Virus record (IMG/VR): IMGVR_UViG_3300010413_000050
Span: 1 to 51,890 of that record
Source of the DNA: a virus
Strand: one strand, 5' to 3'
DNA: 51,890 nt
Shown: piece after piece, positions 6,569 through 14,662 of the stretch
How positions within the stretch are numbered: the first letter of the stretch is position 1
Layout: the number at the start of each line of letters is the position of its first letter
Position numbers and translations under genes: made by a program
The notes under the pieces: generated by a model
What the model saw: only the letters and a program-made list of their open reading frames with translations
Told to the model about the DNA's origin: nothing
Database searches by the model: none

Positions 6569-8268
6569 TGGCCTCTCTCCTTGAAACCTTGATGGAGCGC
6601 ACGGGGCAGACGAAGGTCCCGAGGTACGCCAAGGAGGCGTTCGGCTTCCGCGCCGTCGTCCAGCGCTCACAAGAGTTCCAGCGCATCGCCGCGCTTCCCC
6701 GGCGACAGTGGCAGACCGAGCCCTGGCTCTCGAACGTCGTCGAGATAATCAACGACGCCCTGCGCCTTCCGGCCGCCGAGCTCGGCCTGTGGCCGATCCA
6801 ATGCGCGGCGCTTCACGATGCCGTGGTCGAGGGCGGCGCGTTCCTGCCTATCGGCGTCGGCCAAGGCAAAGCGTTTATTTCCATCCTCGCGCCCGTGGCC
6901 ATGGACGCCGAGCGCCCGGTCCTGTTCGTCCCCGCCGACCTGCGCGACCAGACCCGCGAGCACGTCCTGCCGCTCATGCGCAAACACTTCCGGCTGCACC
7001 CGCGCCTGCGCGTGATCGGTTACTCGGAGCTGAGCCTCGCGAAGAATGCCGAGATGCTCGAAGACCTGAAGCCGGACCTCATCGTTCTCGACGAGGTGCA
7101 CTCGGTGAAGAACAAGGGCGCCGGTCGGACGCGCCGGCTCGTGCGCTACTTTCGCGAGCACCCGGAAACGAAGTGCGTCGCGATGTCGGGCACGGTATCG
7201 AACCGGTCGATCAAAGACTTCGCGCACATCGCCGAGTGGTGTCTCAAGACGCGGTCGCCCGTGCCGCGTGCCTGGCAGGAGCTGAGCGACTGGGCGGATG
7301 CTATCGACGAGGGGGTGGACGAGGACAAGCGCGTCGCGCCCGGTGCGCTCGAGGCGTTTTGTCACGAGAACGAGAACGTGAGGCAGGGCTTCCGGCGAAG
7401 GCTTGTCGAGACCCCCGGGGTCGTCGCCTCGGCCGAGCACGACCTCGGCGTGTCGCTGCGTGTGCGGCGGTATCTGATCGAGGTGCCGGCGGCCGTGCGC
7501 GAGGCGCTTTCGAAACTGCGAAACACTTGGGAGACGCCGAACGGCGACATCGTAACCGAGGCCGTGGACCTGTGGCGGCACGCGCGAGAGATCGCCTTGG
7601 GGTTCTGGTATCGATGGGAGCCGCCCGCACCTCGGGACTGGATGAACGCGCGGAGAGAATGGAAGGCGTACGTGCGCGAGAAGCTGAAGCACTCGAAGAC
7701 GCTCGATACCGAGTTACAGGTCTGGAACGATTGCGAGCGAATGCAGGAGGCCCCGGACGAGTGGCACGCATGGGTCAAGGTGCGCGATTCGTTCAAGCCG
7801 AATTCGATCGCCGAGTGGATCGATGATTTCGCCTTGCGGGCGTGCGCGGAGTGGATTCGCGACGGTGGGATCGTCTGGACGTCGCATCGCGCCTTCGGTG
7901 AGCGCCTCGCGAAGCCGAGGTTTTCTCAAGGTCTATACTCGTATTTCGGCGCGGGGACGTCGAAAGAGCTACTCGACTACAATCTGAGCCGCGTCGCGCT
8001 TTCGATCTCGTCACACGGACAGGGGAAAAATCTTGAGCGCTACTCTCGCAACCTGATCGTCGCGCCGCCGTCGAGCGGGAAGACTTGGGAGCAGGTGATC
8101 GGGCGCACGCATCGCGAGGGGCAGGAGGCCGACGAGGTGGAAGTCGACGTGTTTCTTCACGCGCCGGAGCTAGAGGATAGCTTCGCGCAGGCGCGCGCGG
8201 ATGCCGTGTATCTGGAGGACGCGCTCGGCAATCGACAGAAACTAAACTACGCGGACGTCGTAGTGTAG
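6568..8268 (+). CDS. SF2/SNF2-like DNA helicase
   Basis: A 566-residue helicase, probably for replication or recombination. Motif I is at residues ~95-102 and reads GVGQGKA, with Ala in place of the usual Thr/Ser after the Lys. Motif II is LDEVH (~164-168), motif III is MSGT (~206-209), and motif VI is QVIGRTHREGQ (~509-519), the SNF2-type Q-x2-GR-x-HR-x-GQ pattern. A helical insertion separates the two RecA lobes. The GTG start overlaps the previous TAG. Family A polymerase, SSB and a resolvase follow in the same operon. Confidence 0.85.
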   Translation: MASLLETLMERTGQTKVPRYAKEAFGFRAVVQRSQEFQRIAALPRRQWQTEPWLSNVVEIINDALRLPAAELGLWPIQCAALHDAVVEGGAFLPIGVGQGKAFISILAPVAMDAERPVLFVPADLRDQTREHVLPLMRKHFRLHPRLRVIGYSELSLAKNAEMLEDLKPDLIVLDEVHSVKNKGAGRTRRLVRYFREHPETKCVAMSGTVSNRSIKDFAHIAEWCLKTRSPVPRAWQELSDWADAIDEGVDEDKRVAPGALEAFCHENENVRQGFRRRLVETPGVVASAEHDLGVSLRVRRYLIEVPAAVREALSKLRNTWETPNGDIVTEAVDLWRHAREIALGFWYRWEPPAPRDWMNARREWKAYVREKLKHSKTLDTELQVWNDCERMQEAPDEWHAWVKVRDSFKPNSIAEWIDDFALRACAEWIRDGGIVWTSHRAFGERLAKPRFSQGLYSYFGAGTSKELLDYNLSRVALSISSHGQGKNLERYSRNLIVAPPSSGKTWEQVIGRTHREGQEADEVEVDVFLHAPELEDSFAQARADAVYLEDALGNRQKLNYADVVV

Positions 8269-8276
8269 GAGAATCC

Positions 8277-8576
8277 ATGGACAGCGTAACAACTACTCGG
8301 GAAACGTTTGACATTATCCATACCAGGGTAAAAGAGATCGAAGCCGAGCGCGACGCCCTAGCCGCCAAGGTCGCCGAGCTTGAAGCGGACAATGAACACC
8401 AGATGCAAGAGCTGTACAAGGCCGTCGAGGAAACAAACAGTTGGATCACTAAATATAATACGCAGCTTGAGCAGGTGCGGGTAGCTTTACGAAAAAAAGG
8501 GCAGTGGGATTACGATACGTTACTAGAAATCAAGGCCATCCTATCCAAGCCCGACCCGCCGAAGGAGGAGCCATGA
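8277..8576 (+). CDS. Coiled-coil protein ending PDPPKEEP
   Basis: A 99-residue protein, mostly coiled coil (VKEIEAERDALAAKVAELE). The C-terminus PPKEEP is identical to that of the unrelated protein ending at 5895, because the same boundary DNA encodes both the tail and the next ribosome site. Function unknown. Confidence 0.64.
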   Translation: MDSVTTTRETFDIIHTRVKEIEAERDALAAKVAELEADNEHQMQELYKAVEETNSWITKYNTQLEQVRVALRKKGQWDYDTLLEIKAILSKPDPPKEEP

Positions 8577-8887
8577 GCACACTTGATAATTGGCTAGCAA
8601 TAACAACGCATTACTTTGAGATTCCAGAGGGATATGAAATTGCAAATCCGCTAAGTGAAAAAGTTGAGCAGTTAGAGAAGAAACTACGAAAAATCACGAA
8701 TGATGCAGCCTATTACCGTCGTGTTCTGCGAGGCATTTTTGGAGCGCGGTTTAAGGGTGCCGCAAAAAAAGCATTCGACAAGCATTATATTCGTATGACC
8801 GATAACGACATCAACAAATTAGTGGACGAGGTGGAGGCAGTTTTCCCCAAGATCGAGGGCATCGGTGATTATGAGCCGCAGGACTGA
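8573..8887 (+). CDS. Hypothetical protein, AT-rich
   Basis: A 104-residue protein, helical, with VEQLEKKLRKI and DNDINKLVDEVEAVF. Codon use is much more AT-rich than in flanking genes (TTA, ATA, AAA are common), a sign of separate origin. It starts four bases into the PPKEEP boundary. Function unknown. Confidence 0.62.
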   Translation: MSTLDNWLAITTHYFEIPEGYEIANPLSEKVEQLEKKLRKITNDAAYYRRVLRGIFGARFKGAAKKAFDKHYIRMTDNDINKLVDEVEAVFPKIEGIGDYEPQD

Positions 8888-8917
8888 CAAGCCCGCCCCA
8901 CCAAAGGAGGAGCCGCG

Positions 8918-9340
8918 TTGAACGACCTCGATCTCATGCGATTGTGGCTAACCTACGTGCCATCGATCTACGCGTGCCCGGTATGCCGCGAGGCGTCGCC
9001 GACCCGGAACACCGACGAGGGCGTGTACTGCTTTCCGCACTGGTCACGGCTACGCCCGTGCGACGAGTGCGGAAGACCTTCGACTTCGTGGATGAAGATC
9101 GACGGCGAGAAGAAACGGCTTTGCCGTCGCTGCATCATCGGCGACGACCTGCCGCCGCAAGTACACTACCGCACGGCCTCGTCGCTCGCCGCGGCGCGGG
9201 AAAAAGCGATTGGAAATTTTAGCCCGATTACCGGGCGACCGAGAAAAGAAAAAGCTTGTCAGAATTCCGACAGCGTGCTACCGTCGTCGGGCAAACAACG
9301 GAACCGCCTTCGGGCGCAAAACAAGGAGACAGGAAAATGA
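8918..9340 (+). CDS. Zinc-finger protein with TTG start
   Basis: A 140-residue protein with three C-x2-C pairs: CPVC near residue 20, CDEC near 49 and CRRC near 70. Two or more zinc sites are likely. The C-terminal ~40 residues are basic and low complexity. The TTG at 8918 is chosen because AAAGGAGG lies seven bases upstream and no ATG fits. This boundary is again related to the PPKEEP junction. The gene is coupled by ATGA to the SSB gene. It could be a nucleic-acid-binding accessory factor. Confidence 0.65.
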   Translation: MNDLDLMRLWLTYVPSIYACPVCREASPTRNTDEGVYCFPHWSRLRPCDECGRPSTSWMKIDGEKKRLCRRCIIGDDLPPQVHYRTASSLAAAREKAIGNFSPITGRPRKEKACQNSDSVLPSSGKQRNRLRAQNKETGK

Positions 9341-9927
9341 ATCTACCGAAAGGATGGCCAGGCGGCCAGCAGCAACCCGACCCGCAGGTCACTCAGCAGT
9401 CCCCGCCGTACGCGGCCGCGCCGCAGTCGCAACAGGACGAGGACTTCTACTCGCGCATTGCGAACGCCGAAGACCGTGACAGGAGAATCACGCGCTACCC
9501 GATACCGGGTGCGTATCCGGTGCTACTCGTCGACTTCGTGAAGATGATCCGCACTCGGAAGGACGAGGACTTCTTCGTCGCCGAGTTCGAGATTCTTCAG
9601 AGCAAGGTCGCCGAGCGCCCCGCCGGAACGCGCATGTCGTGGATGTGCAACCTCAAGCACGACTCGTCCCCGCGAAACATCAAGGAGTTCATCTGCGCAC
9701 TCATGGCGGTCGACAAGGACGCGGTCACGCCCGAGGCGGTGAAGTACGCCTGCGGGCCAGACAATCCCTGCCACGGTCGGCTCGTGCGATTGGAGGCGAG
9801 CGAGATCACGACGAAGGCCGGAAACCCGTTCACGGTCTGCGACTGGTACACGCTCGGGGACGAGGTGCAGGCGAAGGTCGTTGAGCTCCGCAAGGCCGCG
9901 GGGTTCGACGTCGACATACCGTTCTAG
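9337..9927 (+). CDS. ssb: Single-stranded DNA-binding protein
   Basis: A 196-residue predicted ssDNA-binding protein for replication. The N-terminal ~40 residues are Gln/Pro-rich. A beta-rich OB-like domain follows (GAYPVLLVDFVKM...VAEFEILQSKV), then RLEASEITTKAGNPFTVCDW. The C-terminus ends FDVDIPF, the acidic tip with a terminal IPF that bacterial and phage SSBs use to recruit partner proteins. The ATG at 9337 is preferred over an upstream frame extension because AAGGAG lies upstream and the start overlaps the previous stop. Confidence 0.78.
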   Translation: MNLPKGWPGGQQQPDPQVTQQSPPYAAAPQSQQDEDFYSRIANAEDRDRRITRYPIPGAYPVLLVDFVKMIRTRKDEDFFVAEFEILQSKVAERPAGTRMSWMCNLKHDSSPRNIKEFICALMAVDKDAVTPEAVKYACGPDNPCHGRLVRLEASEITTKAGNPFTVCDWYTLGDEVQAKVVELRKAAGFDVDIPF

Positions 9928-9929
9928 TC

Positions 9930-10205
9930 ATGGGAGATATGGCAGACTGGACGATGGTCGATCTTTGGGATGACCCGGATTTTCAAGACGCCGAACGGGA
10001 GCCCGTCGTGATAGATTTCGTCCGCGTCCTGCACGAAACCGAAGCGGCCTGGAAGCTACTGCTGACCGAAGCCGACGTGTTCGAACGGATTGCGGGAGAC
10101 TCGGACAATGGTGTCTGGTTTCCGAAATCGCAGTGCGTTCTCAAAGATGACGAGTGCCTGATTGTCGTGCCCGCGTGGCTCGCGATCGAGAAGGGTCTCG
10201 TCTAA
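9930..10205 (+). CDS. Conserved phage protein (WFPKSQC ... WLAIEKGL)
   Basis: A 91-residue protein. The C-terminal two thirds (WKLLLTEADVFERI...VWFPKSQCVLKDDE...PAWLAIEKGLV) matches, from memory, a small family common next to phage recombination and replication genes, with no proven function. ATGs at 9930 and 9939 are both possible. GGGAG is too close to 9939, so 9930 is listed. Confidence 0.62.
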   Translation: MGDMADWTMVDLWDDPDFQDAEREPVVIDFVRVLHETEAAWKLLLTEADVFERIAGDSDNGVWFPKSQCVLKDDECLIVVPAWLAIEKGLV

Positions 10206-10265
10206 CCATTCAACCGAAAGGAGGCCGGGGAAAGCGAAACCCATCGGTTGCAAAAACAGGATCTC

Positions 10266-10298
10266 GGCGCGGGTCGGGCTCGATACCCGGCTCGCGCC
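10266..10298 (+). ncRNA. tRNA minihelix-like hairpin
   Basis: GGCGCGG (10266-10272) pairs with TCGCGCC (10292-10298), and TCGGG (10274-10278) stacks on CCCGG (10286-10290). The seven-base loop CTCGATA resembles a T-loop. The 7+5 bp, seven-base-loop geometry copies a tRNA acceptor/T-arm minihelix. It lies in the 197-base gap before 10403. It could also be a plain processing or pausing hairpin; there is no T-run. Confidence 0.35.
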
Positions 10299-10300
10299 CC

Positions 10301-10386
10301 GGGCGCGGCGAAGCTAGCGTGCGTGATGCTGGCGGGCATGTACCAAGCCTTACTTACGACCGGGTTCGAATCCCGGACGCGCCCCA
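10301..10386 (+). ncRNA. tRNA-like element, no valid anticodon arm
   Basis: The T-arm is canonical: CCGGG, TTCGAAT loop, CCCGG (10360-10376). The ends pair (GGGCGCG at 10301 with CGCGCCC at 10378-10384). GCTAGC/GCTGGC (10313-10318 with 10328-10333) can form a six-bp D-arm-like stem. The remaining stem, GGGC/GCCT around a nine-base loop, does not present a normal seven-base loop with T33. It is either a degenerate tRNA, a tRNA-like RNA, or a captured host tRNA 3' end as in an attachment site, though no integrase was found. Confidence 0.38.
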
Positions 10387-10402
10387 AGGAAAAAAAAGAA
10401 AC

Positions 10403-10705
10403 ATGAAAAAAACGACAGGGAAGTCTCCTCCTGAAAAAATGGAGAACGAACGACTGAGAAGGCTAGTCTGGAAATGGTTCGAGTGGGAGGGCTTAACGGT
10501 AAAACAGGCTGAGGGGTTCTATAGCTATGCTAAAAAAATATGCAACGATTGCTACCGAACAGAGCGTCTTGCCGATCTTGAAGAGCGTCACATGAAGGTG
10601 CGTGAACATTGCGAGATAATGAAACGCGGTCACGAACACCAGAGACATAGCATCAACGTGCGGCACGCCGATGCGATTTTACATGTCCTTGACAGAAAAA
10701 AATGA
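10403..10705 (+). CDS. Hypothetical protein, basic, His-rich C-terminus
   Basis: A 100-residue helical protein with CNDC and several His residues (EHCEIMKRGHEHQRH). A zinc site is possible. It is more AT-rich than its neighbours and has only a weak ribosome site (AAGGA, 12 bases upstream). Its stop overlaps the polymerase start (ATGA). Function unknown. Confidence 0.6.
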   Translation: MKKTTGKSPPEKMENERLRRLVWKWFEWEGLTVKQAEGFYSYAKKICNDCYRTERLADLEERHMKVREHCEIMKRGHEHQRHSINVRHADAILHVLDRKK

Positions 10706-12642
10706 AACCCGTTATCGCCATCGACACCGAGACGCACCGCTTCGGCCCAGGCCGCATGGCACCCCCGGTGGTCTGCCTCTCATGGGCGTTCGACAACAAG
10801 TCGGGCCTGCTCGTCGGTCGCGATAACATCCGCAGGTTTCTCGAAGACGTTCTCAAGCAATCCGCCGAGGGGGCGCTCGTCATCGTCGGTCACTACATGG
10901 CCTACGACATGGCCTGCCTCGGCGCGACGTTCCCCGATCTCCTGCCCGTCATCCTCTGGGCATACGACCGCGACGGCGTCGCCTGCACCGTCAACCGCGA
11001 AAAACTTTGCGACATCGCCGCCGGGTGCTTCCGCTTCGCTATCGACGCCGAAGGCAACCAAACGAAAAATGACTATGACCTCGCCGACCTCGTGCGCCTG
11101 CACTTCGGCGAGACGCTCGCGAAAGGCGAGGACACCTGGAGGCTTCGGTACGGCGAGCTCGATGGCGTGCCGCTCGACCAGTGGCCCGAGGACGCGAAGG
11201 AGTACGCGATCAAAGACGCGGTCGAATGCCTCCGACTATATAACGCACAAGAGGAAACCAAGCGACGCTTGAACTACTTCATACCGACCGAGTTCGACGA
11301 GGTGCGCGCGGACTTCGCGCTCAAGCTCATGTCGACCTGGGGCATCCGTACCGACCCGCCGCGCGTGCTGTCGTTCTGGAACGAGACCGCCGCGCGCATG
11401 GCCGAGCTTGCCGAGGGGCTCGTCGCCTGCGGGCTCGCGCGCGAGAAGAAGCCGAGCAAGCAGACCTCGCTATTCGAAGAGGAGCAACCCGACCGCCTTT
11501 CGCTTCCGGCCGTGAGCCAGATCATGGACGCGACTCGCCGTCTCGTGAAGGACACCTACCGAGGCGATCCGCCGTTGACGCCGAAAGGATCTATCTCGAC
11601 GGCGGCCGAGGTGCTCACACGCTGTCGATCGAAGGAGCTGCAAAAACTCGTCGAGTACAAGAGTTTAGAAAAGAACGCCTCGACGTTCCTGTCCAAATAT
11701 TTCGAGCCGGTCATCCATGCGAGGTTCAACGGCATCGGCGCGGCGTCCGATCGCACGTCCTGCGCGAAGCCGAACTTGCAGCAGCTCCCGCGCGCGCCGG
11801 GATTTCGAGAATGTTTCATCCCGCGCTCGGGTCGGGTGTTCTGCTCGACGGACTTCGACACGCAGGAGATGAGAACGCTCGCGCAGTCGTGTCTCGACAT
11901 CTGCGGGAAGTCGCGGCTTGCCGAGCGCTATCGGGAGAACGCGCAGTTCGACCCGCACCTCGAGTTCGCCGCGGCGCTTGCCGAGGTCTCGCGCGAGGAA
12001 GCGCTTCGGCTGAAGGAGGCGGGAGACAAACGGATAAAGGATTTTCGGCAGCAGTCGAAGTGCGCGAACTTCGGCCTGCCGGGAGGGCTCGGCGCCGAGG
12101 GGTTCGTCAGCTACTCGTGGTCGAGCTGGGGCGTGAAGATTTCTCAGTTCCGCGCGGAGGAGCTGAAGCGGGAATGGTTTCAGCAGTGGCCCGAGATGCA
12201 CTCGTACTTCGAGCATGTGCGGAACGTCATCGGCTGGAAGCGCGGATCGCTCGGCACGATACAGATTCCGCAGTCAGGGTTTCAGCGCGGCGGTGTCGGG
12301 TACACCGACGCCTGCAATAGTTATTTTCAGACCCTCGCGGCGCACTGCTCGAAGCGGGCGTTGTGGGAGGTGACGAAGCGTTGCTATGGCGTGTATCACT
12401 CGGCGCTCTACGGATCGCGGCCTGTGGTGTTTGTGCATGACGAGGTGATCACGGAGACGCCGGAGGAGATGGGCCACGAGGTGGCGGTCGAGATGCCGGT
12501 GATCATGATGGAGTCGATGAACAGGTACACGCCGCAGATTCCGAGCATGGCGTCGGCGGTACTGATGGCCCGATGGAGCAAGGGCGCCGAGCAGGTGCGC
12601 GATGAAAGAGGGAGAATGATACCGTGGAGAGAAACCATATGA
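10702..12642 (+). CDS. polA: DNA polymerase, family A, with 3'-5' exonuclease
   Basis: A 646-residue replicative polymerase. Exonuclease motifs: DTET at residues 8-11, Asp69 in GHYMAYD, and YAIKDAVECL near 168. Polymerase motif A is STDFDTQEM (~382-390), with DFDTQE in place of the common DYSQIE. Motif B is the RQQSKCANFGLPGG segment in the fingers, and motif C is VFVHDEV. The length is short for Pol I and fits phage-type polymerases lacking a 5' nuclease domain. The ATG overlaps the previous stop. SSB and helicase lie upstream and a RuvC-like resolvase downstream. Confidence 0.92.
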   Translation: MKPVIAIDTETHRFGPGRMAPPVVCLSWAFDNKSGLLVGRDNIRRFLEDVLKQSAEGALVIVGHYMAYDMACLGATFPDLLPVILWAYDRDGVACTVNREKLCDIAAGCFRFAIDAEGNQTKNDYDLADLVRLHFGETLAKGEDTWRLRYGELDGVPLDQWPEDAKEYAIKDAVECLRLYNAQEETKRRLNYFIPTEFDEVRADFALKLMSTWGIRTDPPRVLSFWNETAARMAELAEGLVACGLAREKKPSKQTSLFEEEQPDRLSLPAVSQIMDATRRLVKDTYRGDPPLTPKGSISTAAEVLTRCRSKELQKLVEYKSLEKNASTFLSKYFEPVIHARFNGIGAASDRTSCAKPNLQQLPRAPGFRECFIPRSGRVFCSTDFDTQEMRTLAQSCLDICGKSRLAERYRENAQFDPHLEFAAALAEVSREEALRLKEAGDKRIKDFRQQSKCANFGLPGGLGAEGFVSYSWSSWGVKISQFRAEELKREWFQQWPEMHSYFEHVRNVIGWKRGSLGTIQIPQSGFQRGGVGYTDACNSYFQTLAAHCSKRALWEVTKRCYGVYHSALYGSRPVVFVHDEVITETPEEMGHEVAVEMPVIMMESMNRYTPQIPSMASAVLMARWSKGAEQVRDERGRMIPWRETI

Positions 12643-12899
12643 CCCTGAAAGAAGTGGCGGAGAGAATGGAAGGAACAGATGAGATTGTCACCGCCGTAGT
12701 GATTCCGATTCTTTTACAATCCAAAGAAGGACATCCTCGATTTGGTGAGGTCGTTTGCCCCTCGAACTTTGACGTAGAAGAAGTAGTGTCGCTGCTGCTT
12801 TCGTGCGCAGCTTGCCTAGTAGTCCGCGGGGGCGGTCCACCATTCGCAGCGGTTTCGGCGTTGTTCGGTCACCTCGAAAGGTTTGAAGAGGTGTATTAG
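12639..12899 (+). CDS. Hypothetical protein (86 aa)
   Basis: A mixed alpha/beta protein with DEIVTAVVIPILLQ and VVCPSNFDVEEVVSLLLSCA. The ATG at 12639 has GGAGAGA upstream and overlaps the polymerase stop; a GTG at 12624 is an alternative. Its TAG overlaps the next GTG. Function unknown. Confidence 0.64.
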   Translation: MTLKEVAERMEGTDEIVTAVVIPILLQSKEGHPRFGEVVCPSNFDVEEVVSLLLSCAACLVVRGGGPPFAAVSALFGHLERFEEVY

Positions 12900-13363
12900 T
12901 GCAAGGTGTCTTGATAGCCATCGACCCCGGGCGCGTGCTCGGCATCGCCGTGTTTCGAAACACGATCCTGCTCGACATCGGCGTCATGACGGCGCCGCGC
13001 ATCCGCGATCTTCACTACGGCCTATTTCAGTTTTTCAAGCGGCACGAGCCCGCGGCGGCGATTATCGAGGTGCCGCAGGTGTACCGACAGCGCAAGCAGA
13101 AGGGCGACCCGAACGACCTGATCGACGTCGCGGTAGTCGCCGGTGTCGCCGGTGCGGTCGCCGCGCCGTGGTGCGAGCCGCTATTCATCAAGCCGCACAT
13201 CTGGAAAGGGAGCAGGCCGAAGGACGTCGACAACGAGTACACGCTAAAATGCCTGAACGATATTGAGCGCGCGATCGTCGACCGCGCGGGGCTTGGCAAG
13301 ACGAAAGGCCATAACGCGATCGACGCCATCGGGATCGGGTTGTGGGCGCTGGAGAGGAGATAG
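12899..13363 (+). CDS. RuvC-like Holliday-junction resolvase
   Basis: A 154-residue protein of the RNase H fold. IAIDPGRVLGIAVF carries the first Asp (residue 9), AAIIEVPQ the catalytic Glu (57), and KGHNAIDAIGIG the C-terminal Asp (142). This order and spacing match RuvC-type resolvases, which cut branched DNA before packaging. The GTG overlaps the previous TAG. Confidence 0.82.
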   Translation: MQGVLIAIDPGRVLGIAVFRNTILLDIGVMTAPRIRDLHYGLFQFFKRHEPAAAIIEVPQVYRQRKQKGDPNDLIDVAVVAGVAGAVAAPWCEPLFIKPHIWKGSRPKDVDNEYTLKCLNDIERAIVDRAGLGKTKGHNAIDAIGIGLWALERR

Positions 13364-13570
13364 ATGTCACCATTACCCTATGTAGACCCCGCGCGCACGC
13401 GGCGACTCCTACGTCTGCTCAAGCGGCCAAGGACCGTGGCCGAGCTTGCCGTGCGACTGAACGTCTCGCGGCGCACGGTTGAGCGCTACCTGCGACGGCT
13501 CGAGGAGGGCGGCGCGCGGCTAGTCCGCGTCGGCACGTCCTGCCCGTCGCGCTACCAGGTGATCGAATGA
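13364..13570 (+). CDS. Small winged helix-turn-helix protein
   Basis: A 68-residue DNA-binding protein. RTVAELAVRLNVSRRTVERY is a clear HTH, followed by RRLEEGGARLVRV as the wing, much like the N-terminus of DeoR- or HTH_11-type regulators. It starts right after the resolvase stop with AGGAG upstream. It could regulate early or late transcription; its target is unknown. Confidence 0.75.
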   Translation: MSPLPYVDPARTRRLLRLLKRPRTVAELAVRLNVSRRTVERYLRRLEEGGARLVRVGTSCPSRYQVIE

Positions 13571-14058
13571 GAGCAATAACCATTTGGCCCGAATGGGTTT
13601 GGGCGATCGAGAACCTCGACAAGAACGTGGAGAACCGCACATGGTATCCGCGGTCTGAATTTGGTATATGGCCCAGCCGTCTCGCTCTACATGCGGGGAA
13701 GTACATCGGCGGCCGTCCGGGCCGATGCTCTGCCGACGAAGGCGTGAGCGGCGTGATACGCATGGCCGAGCGCGCGGGATGGAAAGTGGAGATCGTGCCC
13801 GGACATGCGGTGCGCTTCAAAAAAGATCAGAACGAGGTTTGGCTCGACAATTTTGCAGTTATTCGCGGGGCCGTCGTCGCGGTCGCTCGCATCGAGAAGG
13901 TAGATCGATGCTATCCAAAACCATGGGCCGCTCCCGGCCAATGGCAGTGGCACCTGACAGATATCACGCCTCTCGCCAAGCCGGTTCCGTGTAGAGGGCA
14001 TCAAAAAATTTGGAGCCTGCCGCCCGACGTAGAGGCGGCGGTGAGAGCACAGCTATGA
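13567..14058 (+). CDS. ASCH/PUA-like domain protein
   Basis: A 163-residue protein. IWPEWVWAIENLDKNVENRT near the N-terminus and LALHAGK near residue 43 are signatures of phage ASCH-domain proteins, with beta-rich VVAVARIEKVDRC later. ASCH domains are related to PUA folds and are thought to bind RNA or modified nucleic acid. Its role here is not known. It overlaps the HTH gene by ATGA. Confidence 0.75.
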   Translation: MRAITIWPEWVWAIENLDKNVENRTWYPRSEFGIWPSRLALHAGKYIGGRPGRCSADEGVSGVIRMAERAGWKVEIVPGHAVRFKKDQNEVWLDNFAVIRGAVVAVARIEKVDRCYPKPWAAPGQWQWHLTDITPLAKPVPCRGHQKIWSLPPDVEAAVRAQL

Positions 14059-14318
14059 AGCTCGGCTACTTCAACCTATCGCAAAAGATCATCGACCGGA
14101 TGCTACGGTCGGAGGCGTTCGCCGCGGCCGTCGGTCGCGCGGTCCGCGAGCACGCGTTACGATTCGCGACCGCCGAGGCGGCCCTGAACCACGGGGTTCG
14201 ACTCGCGAGCCAGCACCTCGCCGAGGGCGTGGCGTTCTCCGTCGTCACCGAGCACGACAAAAACCGGATGCCGAGAACCGCGATCATGCTAATCGACGAG
14301 GGCGGCGGCTGCCTGTAG
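14055..14318 (+). CDS. Hypothetical protein (87 aa)
   Basis: A helical N-terminal half (NLSQKIIDRMLRSEAFAAAVGRAV) is followed by beta strands (FSVVTEHDKN...AIMLIDEGG). The start overlaps the ASCH gene stop. No family recognised. Confidence 0.62.
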   Translation: MKLGYFNLSQKIIDRMLRSEAFAAAVGRAVREHALRFATAEAALNHGVRLASQHLAEGVAFSVVTEHDKNRMPRTAIMLIDEGGGCL

Positions 14319-14350
14319 TGGCATGCCGCTTGCAGCAGAAAAGGAGTGCG

Positions 14351-14626
14351 ATGAAAGACCCGCTCGACATACGAAACAACCGGCGGGGACTGGGCTGGAT
14401 TGCAGTATTCCTGGACCCCGACCCTGAGAGTTTCGACGGTCAGGCGTGCGCGCGCCTTCGAGAATCGATCCTCCGCGCGTCAGCCGCCGCTGAGCGCCCG
14501 TCAATCGCCGCCACGGCCCGAACCCTGGGTATCGGCCGCGACCGCCTGAGGCGCCTCCTGAGCGCCCTCAGGCTAACCCCCCAAGACCTGCGCAATTATT
14601 GCGCGGCTATGCAAAACACTTCATAG
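14351..14626 (+). CDS. Small protein with C-terminal Fis-type helix-turn-helix
   Basis: A 91-residue protein. The C-terminal half (SIAATARTLGIGRDRLRRLL) is a good HTH of the Fis/NtrC type; the N-terminal half is unknown. AAGGAG lies four bases before the ATG. Four matching 15-bp palindromes lie in its 3' end and the 145 bases downstream, so it is a candidate for the protein that binds them. That link is inference from position only. Confidence 0.68.
   Translation: MKDPLDIRNNRRGLGWIAVFLDPDPESFDGQACARLRESILRASAAAERPSIAATARTLGIGRDRLRRLLSALRLTPQDLRNYCAAMQNTS
14590..14604. promoter_or_regulatory. 15-bp palindrome 1, GCGCAAT-type operator candidate
   Basis: GCGCAAT-T-ATTGCGC, seven-base arms perfectly matched around one base, inside the 3' end of the HTH gene. 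It is the first of four sites with the same geometry. Confidence 0.55.
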
Positions 14627-14662
14627 GACTAAAGGGGCGGAATGATTAGAGTTCTGGGAATC

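Noticed and set aside
10301-10386. Bona fide tRNA gene
   Set aside because: The T-arm and ends are convincing, but no seven-base anticodon loop with T33 and no normal D-loop could be drawn; kept only as tRNA-like.
10360-10386. attP site of a temperate phage
   Set aside because: No integrase, excisionase or repressor was recognised anywhere in the genome.
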